This document shows positions 7,471 through 14,495 of a stretch of 64,000 nucleotides of DNA, piece by piece; within the stretch, counting starts at the first letter, position 1, and each line of letters opens with the position of its first letter. The notes under the pieces were generated by a model. It saw only the letters and a program-made list of their open reading frames with translations, was not told where the DNA came from and ran no database searches. Source of the DNA: Nitrospirales bacterium LBB_01 (GTDB lineage Bacteria > Nitrospirota > Thermodesulfovibrionia > Thermodesulfovibrionales > Magnetobacteriaceae); assembly GCA_004376055.2 (NCBI GenBank), contig CP049016.1, forward strand, positions 2,418,001 to 2,482,000, written 5' to 3'. The position numbers and the translations under genes are program-made.

Positions 7471-8541
7471 CTATTTCTTTTTACTGCCTATCTCGTTCCA
7501 ATACTCCTCTGGCATATCCTTACAGAGCATCAGTGCGCCGTTAGCGCCCGCAAAAAGAGTTTCCTCAATGCGTGTAACTTTGCCGTAACCGAGATGTTTT
7601 TTCATATAATCCTCGATTTCCTTTTTAAGCCCCGCTATTTGACTGCCGCCCCCGGCCAAATAGACGTTTTCCTTCAAAACTGCCTGAAACTCCGGATCAA
7701 ACGTTGCAATAAGTTTTCTTATTCCTTCTACTATCTCCGGCACAACCTCTCTGCAAGCCATCTTAAGCTCATTTGTGACGTCGTGCCTTTCCGGTTTCCC
7801 TTTCACCGGAATCTCTATAAAAATACTGTCCCCGTGTTCGGATATATTAGCATTTTCCTCTTTAAATCTCTTTACCATATTTACGGTGAAATTAGCGTCG
7901 CCGTGTTTTTTCATAATTAGGTCGTAAAACACCGAATCAACGAAATCTCCAGCCTTAGTCGTAGTAATCTGGTCCTCATCGGAGGGCATAGTGCCGTGCA
8001 TCCTGCATAAATCAACAGTCCCCGCTCCAATGTCAACAATCAGAACGTTGTTAAGGAGATTAAGCCCGTAAGCGACTGCAAACGGCTCAGAAACTATCAT
8101 CACATCGTCAAGAATACCTGAGGCAATTTCAAGCAGCACCTTTTTGTTTTTTCTGCTTGCCATAGCAGGCGCTCCCAGCACCCCTCTAACGATGAATTCA
8201 CCCTCAACATCGGTGCTGCCCTCTTTGGCTATATCTATCAGATGCCGCAACAGCTCCTTTGCCGCATCTATGGACTTCTGATACCCTGCGTCCTTTTCCG
8301 TCAGCTCATCTGTGTATTTAAGCATTCCCTTGTCAAATGGCCTAAAAAGCGTCACTGCCATCTTATTTCTTAAAGCATCGTCTCCAAAGGCAATATCTTT
8401 GCCAAGCAGCTTTTTAGATATTGCATCTTTGGGGAATCCCACATAACTTGACACAAAAGTTCTTATACCGTTATCGCAGGCGATAACGCTTCTGGATGTT
8501 CCCAAATCTATGCCGACGTTTAACACATGCTTGTCAGACAT
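7471..8541 (-). CDS. mamK: Magnetosome actin-like filament protein MamK
   Basis: This 356-residue actin-fold ATPase has the phosphate-1 motif VGIDLGTS (9-16), the connect-1 Glu in VSEPFAVAYGL (E152), phosphate-2 IVDIGAGTVDL (D170) and adenosine motif YLAGGGSQIAGL (about 294-305). Segments such as VGFPKDAISKKLLGK and the C-terminal PEEYWNEIGS match MamK (YWRQLG in Magnetospirillum). MamK polymerises into the filament that aligns magnetosomes into a chain. It follows the coiled-coil gene by 48 nt and is probably driven by the promoter at 9169-9197. Confidence 0.93.
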   Translation of the reverse strand: MSDKHVLNVGIDLGTSRSVIACDNGIRTFVSSYVGFPKDAISKKLLGKDIAFGDDALRNKMAVTLFRPFDKGMLKYTDELTEKDAGYQKSIDAAKELLRHLIDIAKEGSTDVEGEFIVRGVLGAPAMASRKNKKVLLEIASGILDDVMIVSEPFAVAYGLNLLNNVLIVDIGAGTVDLCRMHGTMPSDEDQITTTKAGDFVDSVFYDLIMKKHGDANFTVNMVKRFKEENANISEHGDSIFIEIPVKGKPERHDVTNELKMACREVVPEIVEGIRKLIATFDPEFQAVLKENVYLAGGGSQIAGLKKEIEDYMKKHLGYGKVTRIEETLFAGANGALMLCKDMPEEYWNEIGSKKK

Positions 8542-8589
8542 TCCATTCTCCTATATATTTTTTCTGAAACTTTTTTTCTGATTTATACA

Positions 8590-9105
8590 TCATTTCATCT
8601 CAGACCGCAGCTCTACATTTTCCATAACGATACTTTTCAAAAATGATTTCTTTGAATCCGCAATTCTCTTTTTAGGCTCAGCCGACTTGCCGCTCTTAGC
8701 GAGAGTTATGCCGTGTTTTTCAATGTAGGCGAGGCGTTTTTCAATTGCCTCAAGACGCTGTTCAATGCTTGAGAGGCGCTCAGAGCGTCTCTTTATCAGT
8801 TTCTCTATGTAGAGCAGGATTTCCTTGATTTCTTTAGATGCCTTACCGGTTAAGTCCTTAACAGGCCGTATGATGCTACTAACAGGGCCGGCTATGCCTT
8901 TAATTGGCACAACGATTTTAGCTATCGGCTCTCCTACCGCTTTACCGCCTCTTACAACATAGCTATACACAACCAGCACTGAGTACTCCATTGAAGCGTA
9001 AGTATAAAGCCAGGATTCGTTTAGTATCTCAACGCTGCCGGAGACTGATGAGTCTAACAGTTTTTTTAGATCTTTATAATCCACTTTCATATTAGGCACT
9101 TTCAT
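8590..9105 (-). CDS. Coiled-coil protein upstream of mamK
   Basis: This 171-residue protein has a central stretch of Val, Ile, Gly and Pro (about 60-90) that may touch membrane, then a long coiled-coil segment with heptads (LSSIEQRLEAIEKRLAYIEK at about 115-135) and a basic Ser/Lys tail. No enzymatic motif is seen. The first ATG at 9105 has a near-perfect AAGGAGG ribosome binding site. It is the first gene after a good sigma70-type promoter (9169-9197) and precedes mamK by 48 nt, so it may help position or regulate the MamK filament. Coiled-coil Mad proteins are known in similar clusters, but I cannot name which one. Confidence 0.78.
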   Translation of the reverse strand: MKVPNMKVDYKDLKKLLDSSVSGSVEILNESWLYTYASMEYSVLVVYSYVVRGGKAVGEPIAKIVVPIKGIAGPVSSIIRPVKDLTGKASKEIKEILLYIEKLIKRRSERLSSIEQRLEAIEKRLAYIEKHGITLAKSGKSAEPKKRIADSKKSFLKSIVMENVELRSEMK

Positions 9106-9168
9106 ACATCCTCCTTAATAAGATGTCTTTTATAATCTTCAAACACATCAACAAAGACCACCGCAGCA

Positions 9169-9197
9169 ATTCTACAAAAAACAAACAATAAAGTCAA
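9169..9197 (-). promoter_or_regulatory. Sigma70-type promoter before the coiled-coil gene and mamK
   Basis: On the minus strand a TTGACT -35 (9192-9197) and TAGAAT -10 (9169-9174) are separated by 17 nt. The transcript would start near 9162 and carry a leader of about 57 nt before the AAGGAGG site of the coiled-coil gene. This would split the magnetosome cluster into two transcription units. Confidence 0.7.
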
Positions 9198-9289
9198 GTA
9201 ATTTTTACTTAATTTATAATTATAATTTATATATACAGTATCTGCTTAATCACGGATTAGAACATACGCCGACGGATGATGTCAAGCAT

Positions 9290-10180
9290 TTATTTTGCGT
9301 AGCTCAGCACATTGGCTATAATGTCGGCAAATGAGGTAAGGACCTCCTCATCGGCAGTATCTCTCTTATGTCCCTCGCATACATAGACACAGATTACGCC
9401 AAATAGTTTGTTAGCCGCAACTATGGGCACACAGTAATGGCCATGGGGTGGTGCGTCTTTATTCAATTCGTGACGCTTATCAATATTGTCGGCAAACACT
9501 ATCTCCTTAGAGCCAGCGGCTATTCCGCAAAGGCACTTACCAAGTGTTACAGTGGTGCACTCCGGAGTTCCAATTGATGCGGCTATAACAAGCTCATCAG
9601 AGTCATCCAGAGCTAAAAAGATGACGCCCATTGTTTGAAGGAAAAGCCTTGGGATTGACGTTACAAGCCTAAGGGACTGCTCTAATTTTGCCTCAAAAGT
9701 TATCGGCTTTAAAAACACCTTTAATATCGTGTTTATTACCTTAACTCTTGCCTCCATTCTGTGTCTGTAAAGAGCCATGCTGACAGCCACAAGCAGGTCT
9801 CTGACAGCAAATGGTTTAACGATATAGCCATAAGGCTCTGTAATTCTTGCCCGCCCCAGAGTTTCAATATCTGTGTGAGCAGTTAGATATACGATTGGAA
9901 TGTTATATAGCTCCTCAATTTTAGCAGCACCCTCAATCCCATCCATTTTGCCTTCAAGTGTTATATCCATAAGCATAAGGTCAGGCGATAACTCTCCTGC
10001 TTTTTGTATTGCCTCTTCAGCGGTTGTGACAATATCAAGGACGTTATATCCGATTTTTTTTAACTTCATCTCTATATCGCGGGCAACAATTATCTCATCC
10101 TCAACAATGATGACCCTTATTGCAGTCTTGTTGTTGGATATTTCTGTTTCGTGTTCCAAAGGTTTACTACCGCTCCTCAC
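9290..10180 (-). CDS. Response regulator with C-terminal GAF domain in the magnetosome cluster
   Basis: Residues about 20-140 form a receiver domain with acidic pair (VEDE), phosphoacceptor Asp in LMLMDITLEG and Lys in YIVKPF. A linker helix follows, then a GAF domain (about 165-295) with CLCG and HGHYCVPI motifs. There is no DNA-binding output domain, so the protein probably signals by interaction or sensing. The start overlaps the 3' end of the actin-like gene by 14 nt, so the two are coupled. A closely similar GAF motif set occurs in the hybrid kinase near 23.2 kb, which raises the possibility of a shared ligand; that link is inference. Confidence 0.82.
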   Translation of the reverse strand: MRSGSKPLEHETEISNNKTAIRVIIVEDEIIVARDIEMKLKKIGYNVLDIVTTAEEAIQKAGELSPDLMLMDITLEGKMDGIEGAAKIEELYNIPIVYLTAHTDIETLGRARITEPYGYIVKPFAVRDLLVAVSMALYRHRMEARVKVINTILKVFLKPITFEAKLEQSLRLVTSIPRLFLQTMGVIFLALDDSDELVIAASIGTPECTTVTLGKCLCGIAAGSKEIVFADNIDKRHELNKDAPPHGHYCVPIVAANKLFGVICVYVCEGHKRDTADEEVLTSFADIIANVLSYAK

Positions 10181-11387
10181 TCATTGCCATGACAAGGGCG
10201 CCCTTAGAGGTGGCATTTAACGGATCCTTTGCCATTCTTATTTCTGAGATTTCAACAGGCATCCGCATGGCACTCAGCGCCTTTTCCAGTCTCTCCCTTA
10301 ACCCCTTAGGCATACTCGTTCCGCCGCTAAGCACTATCGGTATTGGGGCGGTAATTTTAGGCACCTTATCGGAGGACGATATCACCTGCTGAAGGCTCTG
10401 TACCAACGAATTAATTAAATCCATATAGTATATGTGAAGGGACATTTCTACCTTGTTTACTGGAAGGACTGACAGATCAAGCGCCTCCTCTTTGATTACT
10501 TTTATCTTGGTTGCCGATTCTTTTACATCTCTGCTTACCATCTCATCTATGTAATCGCCACCCTTTTGAATGCTGTATGTAATTACAGGCACGGATAAGT
10601 ATGACAAACAAACATTACACATGCCCCCGCCCATGCTTATGCCAATTCCAGTAAAGTTACTGTCGGCAAGCTCTGACATCACCACTGCCAAACCCTCGTT
10701 TATCGGCACCGGAGTAAACCCAAGACTTTCAAAAAACATCTTTAATATTGACTGATGCCCTATTGACATCACCGTAGCCCCCACTGGGTCGCCTGGTACG
10801 CTGTAACAGAGAATCTCGCCAAACTTCTTTGGTTTTTGCACAACGGTTTTAATTATTGACTGCATGAGGATTATGCCCTCGTTTTCTTTGGAGCTAAGAA
10901 ATCCTCTTTCCATCGGCCTTCGTGTATTGTTGTTAAACATGTTTGCGAAATTTTCCGCCGAGTAGCCGATTATATAGTATTGCTTATCAAATTCAATGAA
11001 AGTAACCTCATTTTTATTGAGAATTGATTTTGTAAATCTTGACTGAGGGATTGTAAAGAAAGCATTAACCTGTTTAACGATGTGGATACTGTTTCCCTTA
11101 TTTTGTGCCAAAACGATGTTGCTTGTGCCGATGTCCATTCCAATAGGGCCAAATGGGCTTTCAGGAGCGGCGCCCGGCTCTTTGTCTGAGGTAACCGTGG
11201 TTTTTTCGGTTGTCCTGTAAGCCGACTCAATCCGCACATCCGACACCGGTCTGTCGTATGCCGGCGGCGGTGGCGGTGCACTGAATGAGGGCGCAGGGGG
11301 GTGAGCCTGCGCATCCTGTGATTCCATATCACCCAGCCTTGATTTTAATCGTTCTATCTCATATTGCAGATCGTTTTCCTCTGACAT
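10167..11387 (-). CDS. mad28: Second actin-like protein of the magnetosome cluster (Mad28-like)
   Basis: The 406-residue protein starts with a short charged helix and a Pro-rich linker (about 25-55), then an actin-like domain with phosphate-1 GMDIGTSNIVLAQ, connect Glu in PINEGLAV and adenosine motif IVLSGGTSMPKGL. The phosphate-2 motif reads ISMGGGMCNV, with Ser where MamK has the conserved Asp, so nucleotide hydrolysis may be altered. Mad28 is the actin-like protein of Desulfobacterota and Nitrospirota clusters and the best match. The ATG at 11387 is preferred over the upstream GTG (11414) because a GGGAGG site lies 7 nt ahead and a promoter maps just upstream. First gene of the cluster. 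Confidence 0.8.
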   Translation of the reverse strand: MSEENDLQYEIERLKSRLGDMESQDAQAHPPAPSFSAPPPPPAYDRPVSDVRIESAYRTTEKTTVTSDKEPGAAPESPFGPIGMDIGTSNIVLAQNKGNSIHIVKQVNAFFTIPQSRFTKSILNKNEVTFIEFDKQYYIIGYSAENFANMFNNNTRRPMERGFLSSKENEGIILMQSIIKTVVQKPKKFGEILCYSVPGDPVGATVMSIGHQSILKMFFESLGFTPVPINEGLAVVMSELADSNFTGIGISMGGGMCNVCLSYLSVPVITYSIQKGGDYIDEMVSRDVKESATKIKVIKEEALDLSVLPVNKVEMSLHIYYMDLINSLVQSLQQVISSSDKVPKITAPIPIVLSGGTSMPKGLRERLEKALSAMRMPVEISEIRMAKDPLNATSKGALVMAMSEER

Positions 11388-11416
11388 GACAATGCCTCCC
11401 TTTTTTAATATCACCT

Positions 11417-11444
11417 AATATATGGGGGGGGGCTGGCGAGTCAA
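11417..11444 (-). promoter_or_regulatory. Candidate promoter of the magnetosome cluster with C9 tract in the spacer
   Basis: On the minus strand TTGACT (11439-11444) and TATATT (11417-11422) are 16 nt apart, and the spacer contains nine consecutive C (11424-11432 as G on the plus strand). The predicted start near 11410 leaves a leader of about 23 nt with the GGGAGG site of the actin-like gene. Changes in tract length would move the spacer away from or towards 17 nt. Confidence 0.6.
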
Positions 11445-11529
11445 TGACAAAAGTCACAATTTTGCAAAAAATATTTTTTTAATACTTTAACTCAAAAAAA
11501 GTATCATCCACACAGAAAAAAATAACTGC

Positions 11530-11786
11530 TTATTGAGTTAGCTCCAGCAGAGGGGTTTTGTCAGCAAATAATATATTTAAAAGGACTGGATTCCCGCTCG
11601 GAGGCGGGAATGACAAAGGGAAGAGGCGGGAATGACAAAGGTGGAGATGCTTTTTTCTTTCTGTTATTCCTTTCTTTTTGTTATTCCTTTCTTTTTGTTA
11701 TTCCTTTCTTTTTGTCATTCCTTTCTTTTTGTCATTCCTTTCTTTTCTTGTCATTCCTGCGAAGGCAGGAATCCAGTTTTTTGTTA
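11530..11786. repeat. Composite intergenic hairpin repeat, copy A
   Basis: Copy A starts with TTATTGAGTTA, has the conserved arm TCAGCAAATAATATATTTAA and ACTGGATTCCCGCTCGGAGG, and ends with a facing hairpin arm CTGCGAAGGCAGGAATCCAG. Between the arms are five or so tandem 17-bp units ATTCCTTTCTTTTTGTY (about 11667-11750). Copies B, C and D lie at 32385, 56011 and 63413. It holds no credible gene. Confidence 0.85.
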
Positions 11787-11823
11787 CTAAAGTTCACTAT
11801 AAAGATTTTGCAACGCTCTCTAT

Positions 11824-11852
11824 TTGACAATAATCCTTATTTGTACTACCAT
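11824..11852 (+). promoter_or_regulatory. Possible promoter for the membrane protein-FHA pair
   Basis: TTGACA (11824-11829) and TACCAT (11847-11852) lie 17 nt apart, 20 nt before the start of the 4-TM protein gene. The -10 box is only moderately good. Confidence 0.4.
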
Positions 11853-11866
11853 AAGGTGCATGAAGT

Positions 11867-12307
11867 GTGTCAATGAAAAATAGGGTAATCGTTATAGCTT
11901 CTCAGGCACTAATGATGGTAGGCGACTATATTGCCGTTACGCTTATATTTGCTCATTATGCGTTTCGTGCCAAACAACCAAACATACTCGTGCATGGCCC
12001 TATCAGCAGGTGGTTTGCAGTGGCGGCTCTCATATCACTCTTTGCAATATTCTATTTTATCGTACTAATAAAGAAAATAAAGAAACAATATTCTGTTATA
12101 ACGTGCTTTCTACTTTCTTTTTACTGTCCTTTGATGCTTTTTCTTATGTCTCTAACCAGCAAGCAAGATAAGGCAGCAACCGATTACATCGGTTTGATAT
12201 TTTCCCCGGCAGCTCTTCCATCGGCTTTTTTTGTGATAGCCGGACTGCTTCTTTATCTGGTTCCGGCTGAACAGTTTGGGACTACATCATGTAAAGATGT
12301 GCCGTAA
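11867..12307 (+). CDS. Four-TM membrane protein of unknown function
   Basis: The protein (146 residues from GTG at 11867, or 144 from ATG at 11873) has four hydrophobic helices (about 8-30, 46-70, 80-98 and 112-132) joined by short loops; a basic KKIKKQ loop after the second suggests a cytoplasmic turn. No motif identifies a function. The FHA-domain gene starts 10 nt after it and is probably co-transcribed. The pair lies divergent from the magnetosome cluster. Confidence 0.65.
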   Translation: MSMKNRVIVIASQALMMVGDYIAVTLIFAHYAFRAKQPNILVHGPISRWFAVAALISLFAIFYFIVLIKKIKKQYSVITCFLLSFYCPLMLFLMSLTSKQDKAATDYIGLIFSPAALPSAFFVIAGLLLYLVPAEQFGTTSCKDVP

Positions 12308-12317
12308 AGGAGACGTT

Positions 12318-12755
12318 ATGTCAGGTGAAAGTGACGATAACCCTTTCTTGACAACCCAAAAGGCGGATGTCAGACGCTACTTAGAAGGGGGTACCGCACC
12401 TAAGTCATCGCAGGCAGAGGGTACTACGCGTCCTCTATATGGTTGGATTGTGGGACTGATAGGTGCAAATAGCGACCATGATTATCGGCTGTTTGAGGGC
12501 AAAAACACGATAGGCAGAATTCAGGGAAATTCAATTGTCATTAAAGATTCAACCGTATCAAAGGAGCATTGCACAATACTGTGCCACAAAGGGGAAATGC
12601 TCATAACAGATAATAATTCAACAAACGGGGTGATTGTAAACAACAAAAGAGTAAACGGCTCAACCCTGCTGAAAAACGGCGACCTGTTGTTTCTTGGTGA
12701 TACAGCGTTTCAGGTGGTTTTTTACAAAAGACTCTACAGTAGAGGCACGCTTTAG
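12318..12755 (+). CDS. FHA-domain protein
   Basis: The 145-residue protein has a charged N-terminal region (about 1-40) and a forkhead-associated domain (about 50-138) with the conserved phosphothreonine-binding signature: IGRIQGNSIV, SKEHC and NSTNGVIVNNKRV. FHA domains bind phosphothreonine peptides, so it should act with a Ser/Thr kinase; a kinase-like gene occurs at 36.3 kb. Translation from the ATG at 12318 is supported by an AAGGAG site. The upstream in-frame ATG at 12276 would overlap the membrane gene and lacks such a site. Confidence 0.85.
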   Translation: MSGESDDNPFLTTQKADVRRYLEGGTAPKSSQAEGTTRPLYGWIVGLIGANSDHDYRLFEGKNTIGRIQGNSIVIKDSTVSKEHCTILCHKGEMLITDNNSTNGVIVNNKRVNGSTLLKNGDLLFLGDTAFQVVFYKRLYSRGTL

Positions 12756-12768
12756 AAGTTATATTGAT

Positions 12769-13035
12769 TTAGTATATCTCGTCGTGGGAACCAATGTTAA
12801 GTAGATGAATGGAATCTTCTGTTAATGTAAACACTATGCGGATATCGTGGGTAACTGAGCAGGCGTATTTGCCGCTAAAGTTACAGGAGAGGGCATGGGT
12901 GTGTAAAGATGGGGTAAAAGGATTCTCACGTAACATCTTTAATACTTTTGATAGCTTAGCGTCCATAACTGGTGAGTTTTTGGTAACTTTAGAGGCCTGC
13001 CGCATAAATTGTTTCTCATATTGTAACTTTGGCAA
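12769..13035 (-). CDS. RelE/YafQ-type toxin 1 of a triplicated cassette
   Basis: The 88-residue protein is a type II toxin of the RelE superfamily, YafQ-like by its C-terminal block KYACSVTHDIRIVFTLTEDS and GSHDEIY. Such toxins cut mRNA on the ribosome. The gene abuts its antitoxin gene (13036). The C-terminal half is nearly identical to toxins 2 and 3, while the first 36 residues are unlike them. It is the only one of the three where toxin and antitoxin do not overlap. Confidence 0.82.
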   Translation of the reverse strand: MPKLQYEKQFMRQASKVTKNSPVMDAKLSKVLKMLRENPFTPSLHTHALSCNFSGKYACSVTHDIRIVFTLTEDSIHLLNIGSHDEIY

Positions 13036-13272
13036 CTAATCTTTCCAGTTTCTTATCGCATCCATCGCTTCTTCAACGGTTTCAAAGGTATAATATTCGC
13101 CTCTTTGCTCAGCTGCCAGCGTTTCCTCAACAAAAGCCTGATGCTTACGCTCTTTTTCAACAAGGAACGCTATGAAATCGGATGCCTCTTTAATACGCTC
13201 CACAGAAAGCGCAGCTAGCATCTCATGAATTCGCTCAACATCAGGGTTTACATCTATTGCAGTTTCTATCAT
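13036..13272 (-). CDS. Antitoxin 1 of a triplicated cassette
   Basis: The 78-residue antitoxin has a conserved N-terminal part (about residues 1-52, IDVNPDVERIHEMLAALS, DFIAFLVEKERKHQAF) shared with the other two cassettes and a unique acidic C-terminus (FETVEEAMDAIRNWKD). By analogy with other pairs, the variable C-terminus should wrap the toxin. The N-terminus resembles small DUF2281-like antitoxins, not a classic ribbon-helix-helix. Promoter-like AT-rich DNA lies upstream. Confidence 0.8.
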   Translation of the reverse strand: MIETAIDVNPDVERIHEMLAALSVERIKEASDFIAFLVEKERKHQAFVEETLAAEQRGEYYTFETVEEAMDAIRNWKD

Positions 13273-13323
13273 GGCTATAGTTTAAAATATTTTCACTCTT
13301 TTTCTCAACTATTGCTCCCCCTT

Positions 13324-13605
13324 TTAATAAATCTCGTCGTGAGAGCCAATGTTAAGCAGATGAATGGTATCTTCTGTCAACGTAAACACTATGCGGATAT
13401 CGTGGGTAACGGAGCAGGCGTATCTACCGCTAAAGTTACCTGATAAAGCATGGGTTTTAAGTGAAGGGTCAAAAGGGTTTTCCTCAAGTTTTAAAAAGAT
13501 TTTCTTGATGGGCTCTTTAAGGTTTGGATTTTTTCCGGTAATTTTTAAAACTTTTCTTGAAAACGCAGGCGGGTATTGCAGCTCACGCTTCGTCAAATAT
13601 TGCAT
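13324..13605 (-). CDS. RelE/YafQ-type toxin 2 of a triplicated cassette
   Basis: The 93-residue toxin shares the C-terminal block from ENPFDPSLKTHALS to GSHDEIY with toxins 1 and 3. Its first 39 residues (RELQYPPAFSRKVLKITG) are unrelated. The gene overlaps antitoxin 2 by 23 nt, giving translational coupling. See toxin 1 for the activity. Confidence 0.8.
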   Translation of the reverse strand: MQYLTKRELQYPPAFSRKVLKITGKNPNLKEPIKKIFLKLEENPFDPSLKTHALSGNFSGRYACSVTHDIRIVFTLTEDTIHLLNIGSHDEIY

Positions 13606-13813
13606 TAAAAGCCTCTTCGGCGGTTTTAAATCTTATTGCAGGTTCCTTTTCGTTTGCCAGCGTTTCCTCAACAAAAGCCTGATGCTTACGCTCTTTCTCA
13701 GCAAGGAATGCTATAAAATCAGACGCCTCTTTGATACGCTCCACAGAAAGCGCAGCGAGCATCTCTGAAATTCGCTCAACATCAGGGTTTACATCTATAA
13801 CAGTCTCTATCAT
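13583..13813 (-). CDS. Antitoxin 2 of a triplicated cassette
   Basis: The 76-residue antitoxin has the same first 52 residues (one or two substitutions) as antitoxins 1 and 3 and a different C-terminus (EPAIRFKTAEEAFNAIFDEA). The upstream DNA between cassettes (13814-13864) is a near-copy of 13273-13323, so each cassette carries its own leader. Confidence 0.8.
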   Translation of the reverse strand: MIETVIDVNPDVERISEMLAALSVERIKEASDFIAFLAEKERKHQAFVEETLANEKEPAIRFKTAEEAFNAIFDEA

Positions 13814-13864
13814 GGCTATAGTTTAAAATATTTTCACTCTTTTTCTCAACTATTGCTCCCCCTT

Positions 13865-14134
13865 TTAATAAATCTCGTCGTGGGAGCCAATGTTAAGTAG
13901 ATGAATGGTATCTTCTGTCAACGTAAACACTATCCGGATATCGTGGGTAACAGAGCAGGCGTATCTACCGCTAAAGTTACTTGATAAAGCATGGGTTTTA
14001 AGCGAAGGATCGAAAGGGTCTAATGCTATTTTCCTTGCAAAGTTTATATATGAAGTCTTAAGATTTGGGTTTTTCTTTAAAAGTTTTTTAGCTCTTTTAA
14101 GGAAAGACTTTTTAGCCTCAATCGTCATCTGCAT
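13865..14134 (-). CDS. RelE/YafQ-type toxin 3 of a triplicated cassette
   Basis: An 89-residue toxin is expected from the ATG at 14134 (or 14128), which overlaps antitoxin 3 by about 17 nt as in cassette 2. The open frame extends further upstream to 14248 but that part is only the antitoxin gene read in another frame. The N-terminus (TIEAKKSFLKRAKKLLKK) is specific to this cassette; the C-terminus is shared. Confidence 0.78.
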   Translation of the reverse strand: MQMTIEAKKSFLKRAKKLLKKNPNLKTSYINFARKIALDPFDPSLKTHALSSNFSGRYACSVTHDIRIVFTLTEDTIHLLNIGSHDEIY

Positions 14135-14357
14135 TAAAAATAGCTTCCATAAGTTCCTCTGCCGAATTACAAATAACGTAATCAGGCTCGGCTTCAGCTG
14201 CCAGCGTTTCCTCAACAAAAGCCTGATGTTTACGCTCTTTTTCAGCAAGAAACGCTATGAAATCGGACGCCTCTTTGATACGCTCCACAGAAAGCGCAGC
14301 GAGCATCTCATGAATTCGCTCAACATCAGGGTTTACATCTATTGCAGTGTCTATCAT
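14118..14357 (-). CDS. Antitoxin 3 of a triplicated cassette
   Basis: The 79-residue antitoxin shares its first 52 residues with antitoxins 1 and 2 and ends in a unique, very acidic tail (NSAEELMEAIFNADDD). Upstream DNA keeps the shared AT-rich leader for only about 30 nt and then diverges (14388 onwards), marking the outer boundary of the tandem array. Confidence 0.8.
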   Translation of the reverse strand: MIDTAIDVNPDVERIHEMLAALSVERIKEASDFIAFLAEKERKHQAFVEETLAAEAEPDYVICNSAEELMEAIFNADDD

Positions 14358-14495
14358 GGTTATAGTTTAAAATATTTTCACGTAAAAGATAAAGCAAAGA
14401 ATTTCCTTATCCTCTTATGCTACAATACTCTGAAGCTGAAATGATCCGGAACATACTCTAAAATAAATATAGTTTATAATGAAGGGGTAACTTTG

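Noticed and set aside
6926-7588. Plus-strand frame of 220 codons opposite mamK and the LapA-like gene
   Set aside because: It lies antisense to three well-supported genes and shows low-complexity hydrophobic sequence.
11655-11760. Possible CRISPR-like repeats
   Set aside because: Units of 17 bp are contiguous without spacers and no cas genes are present.
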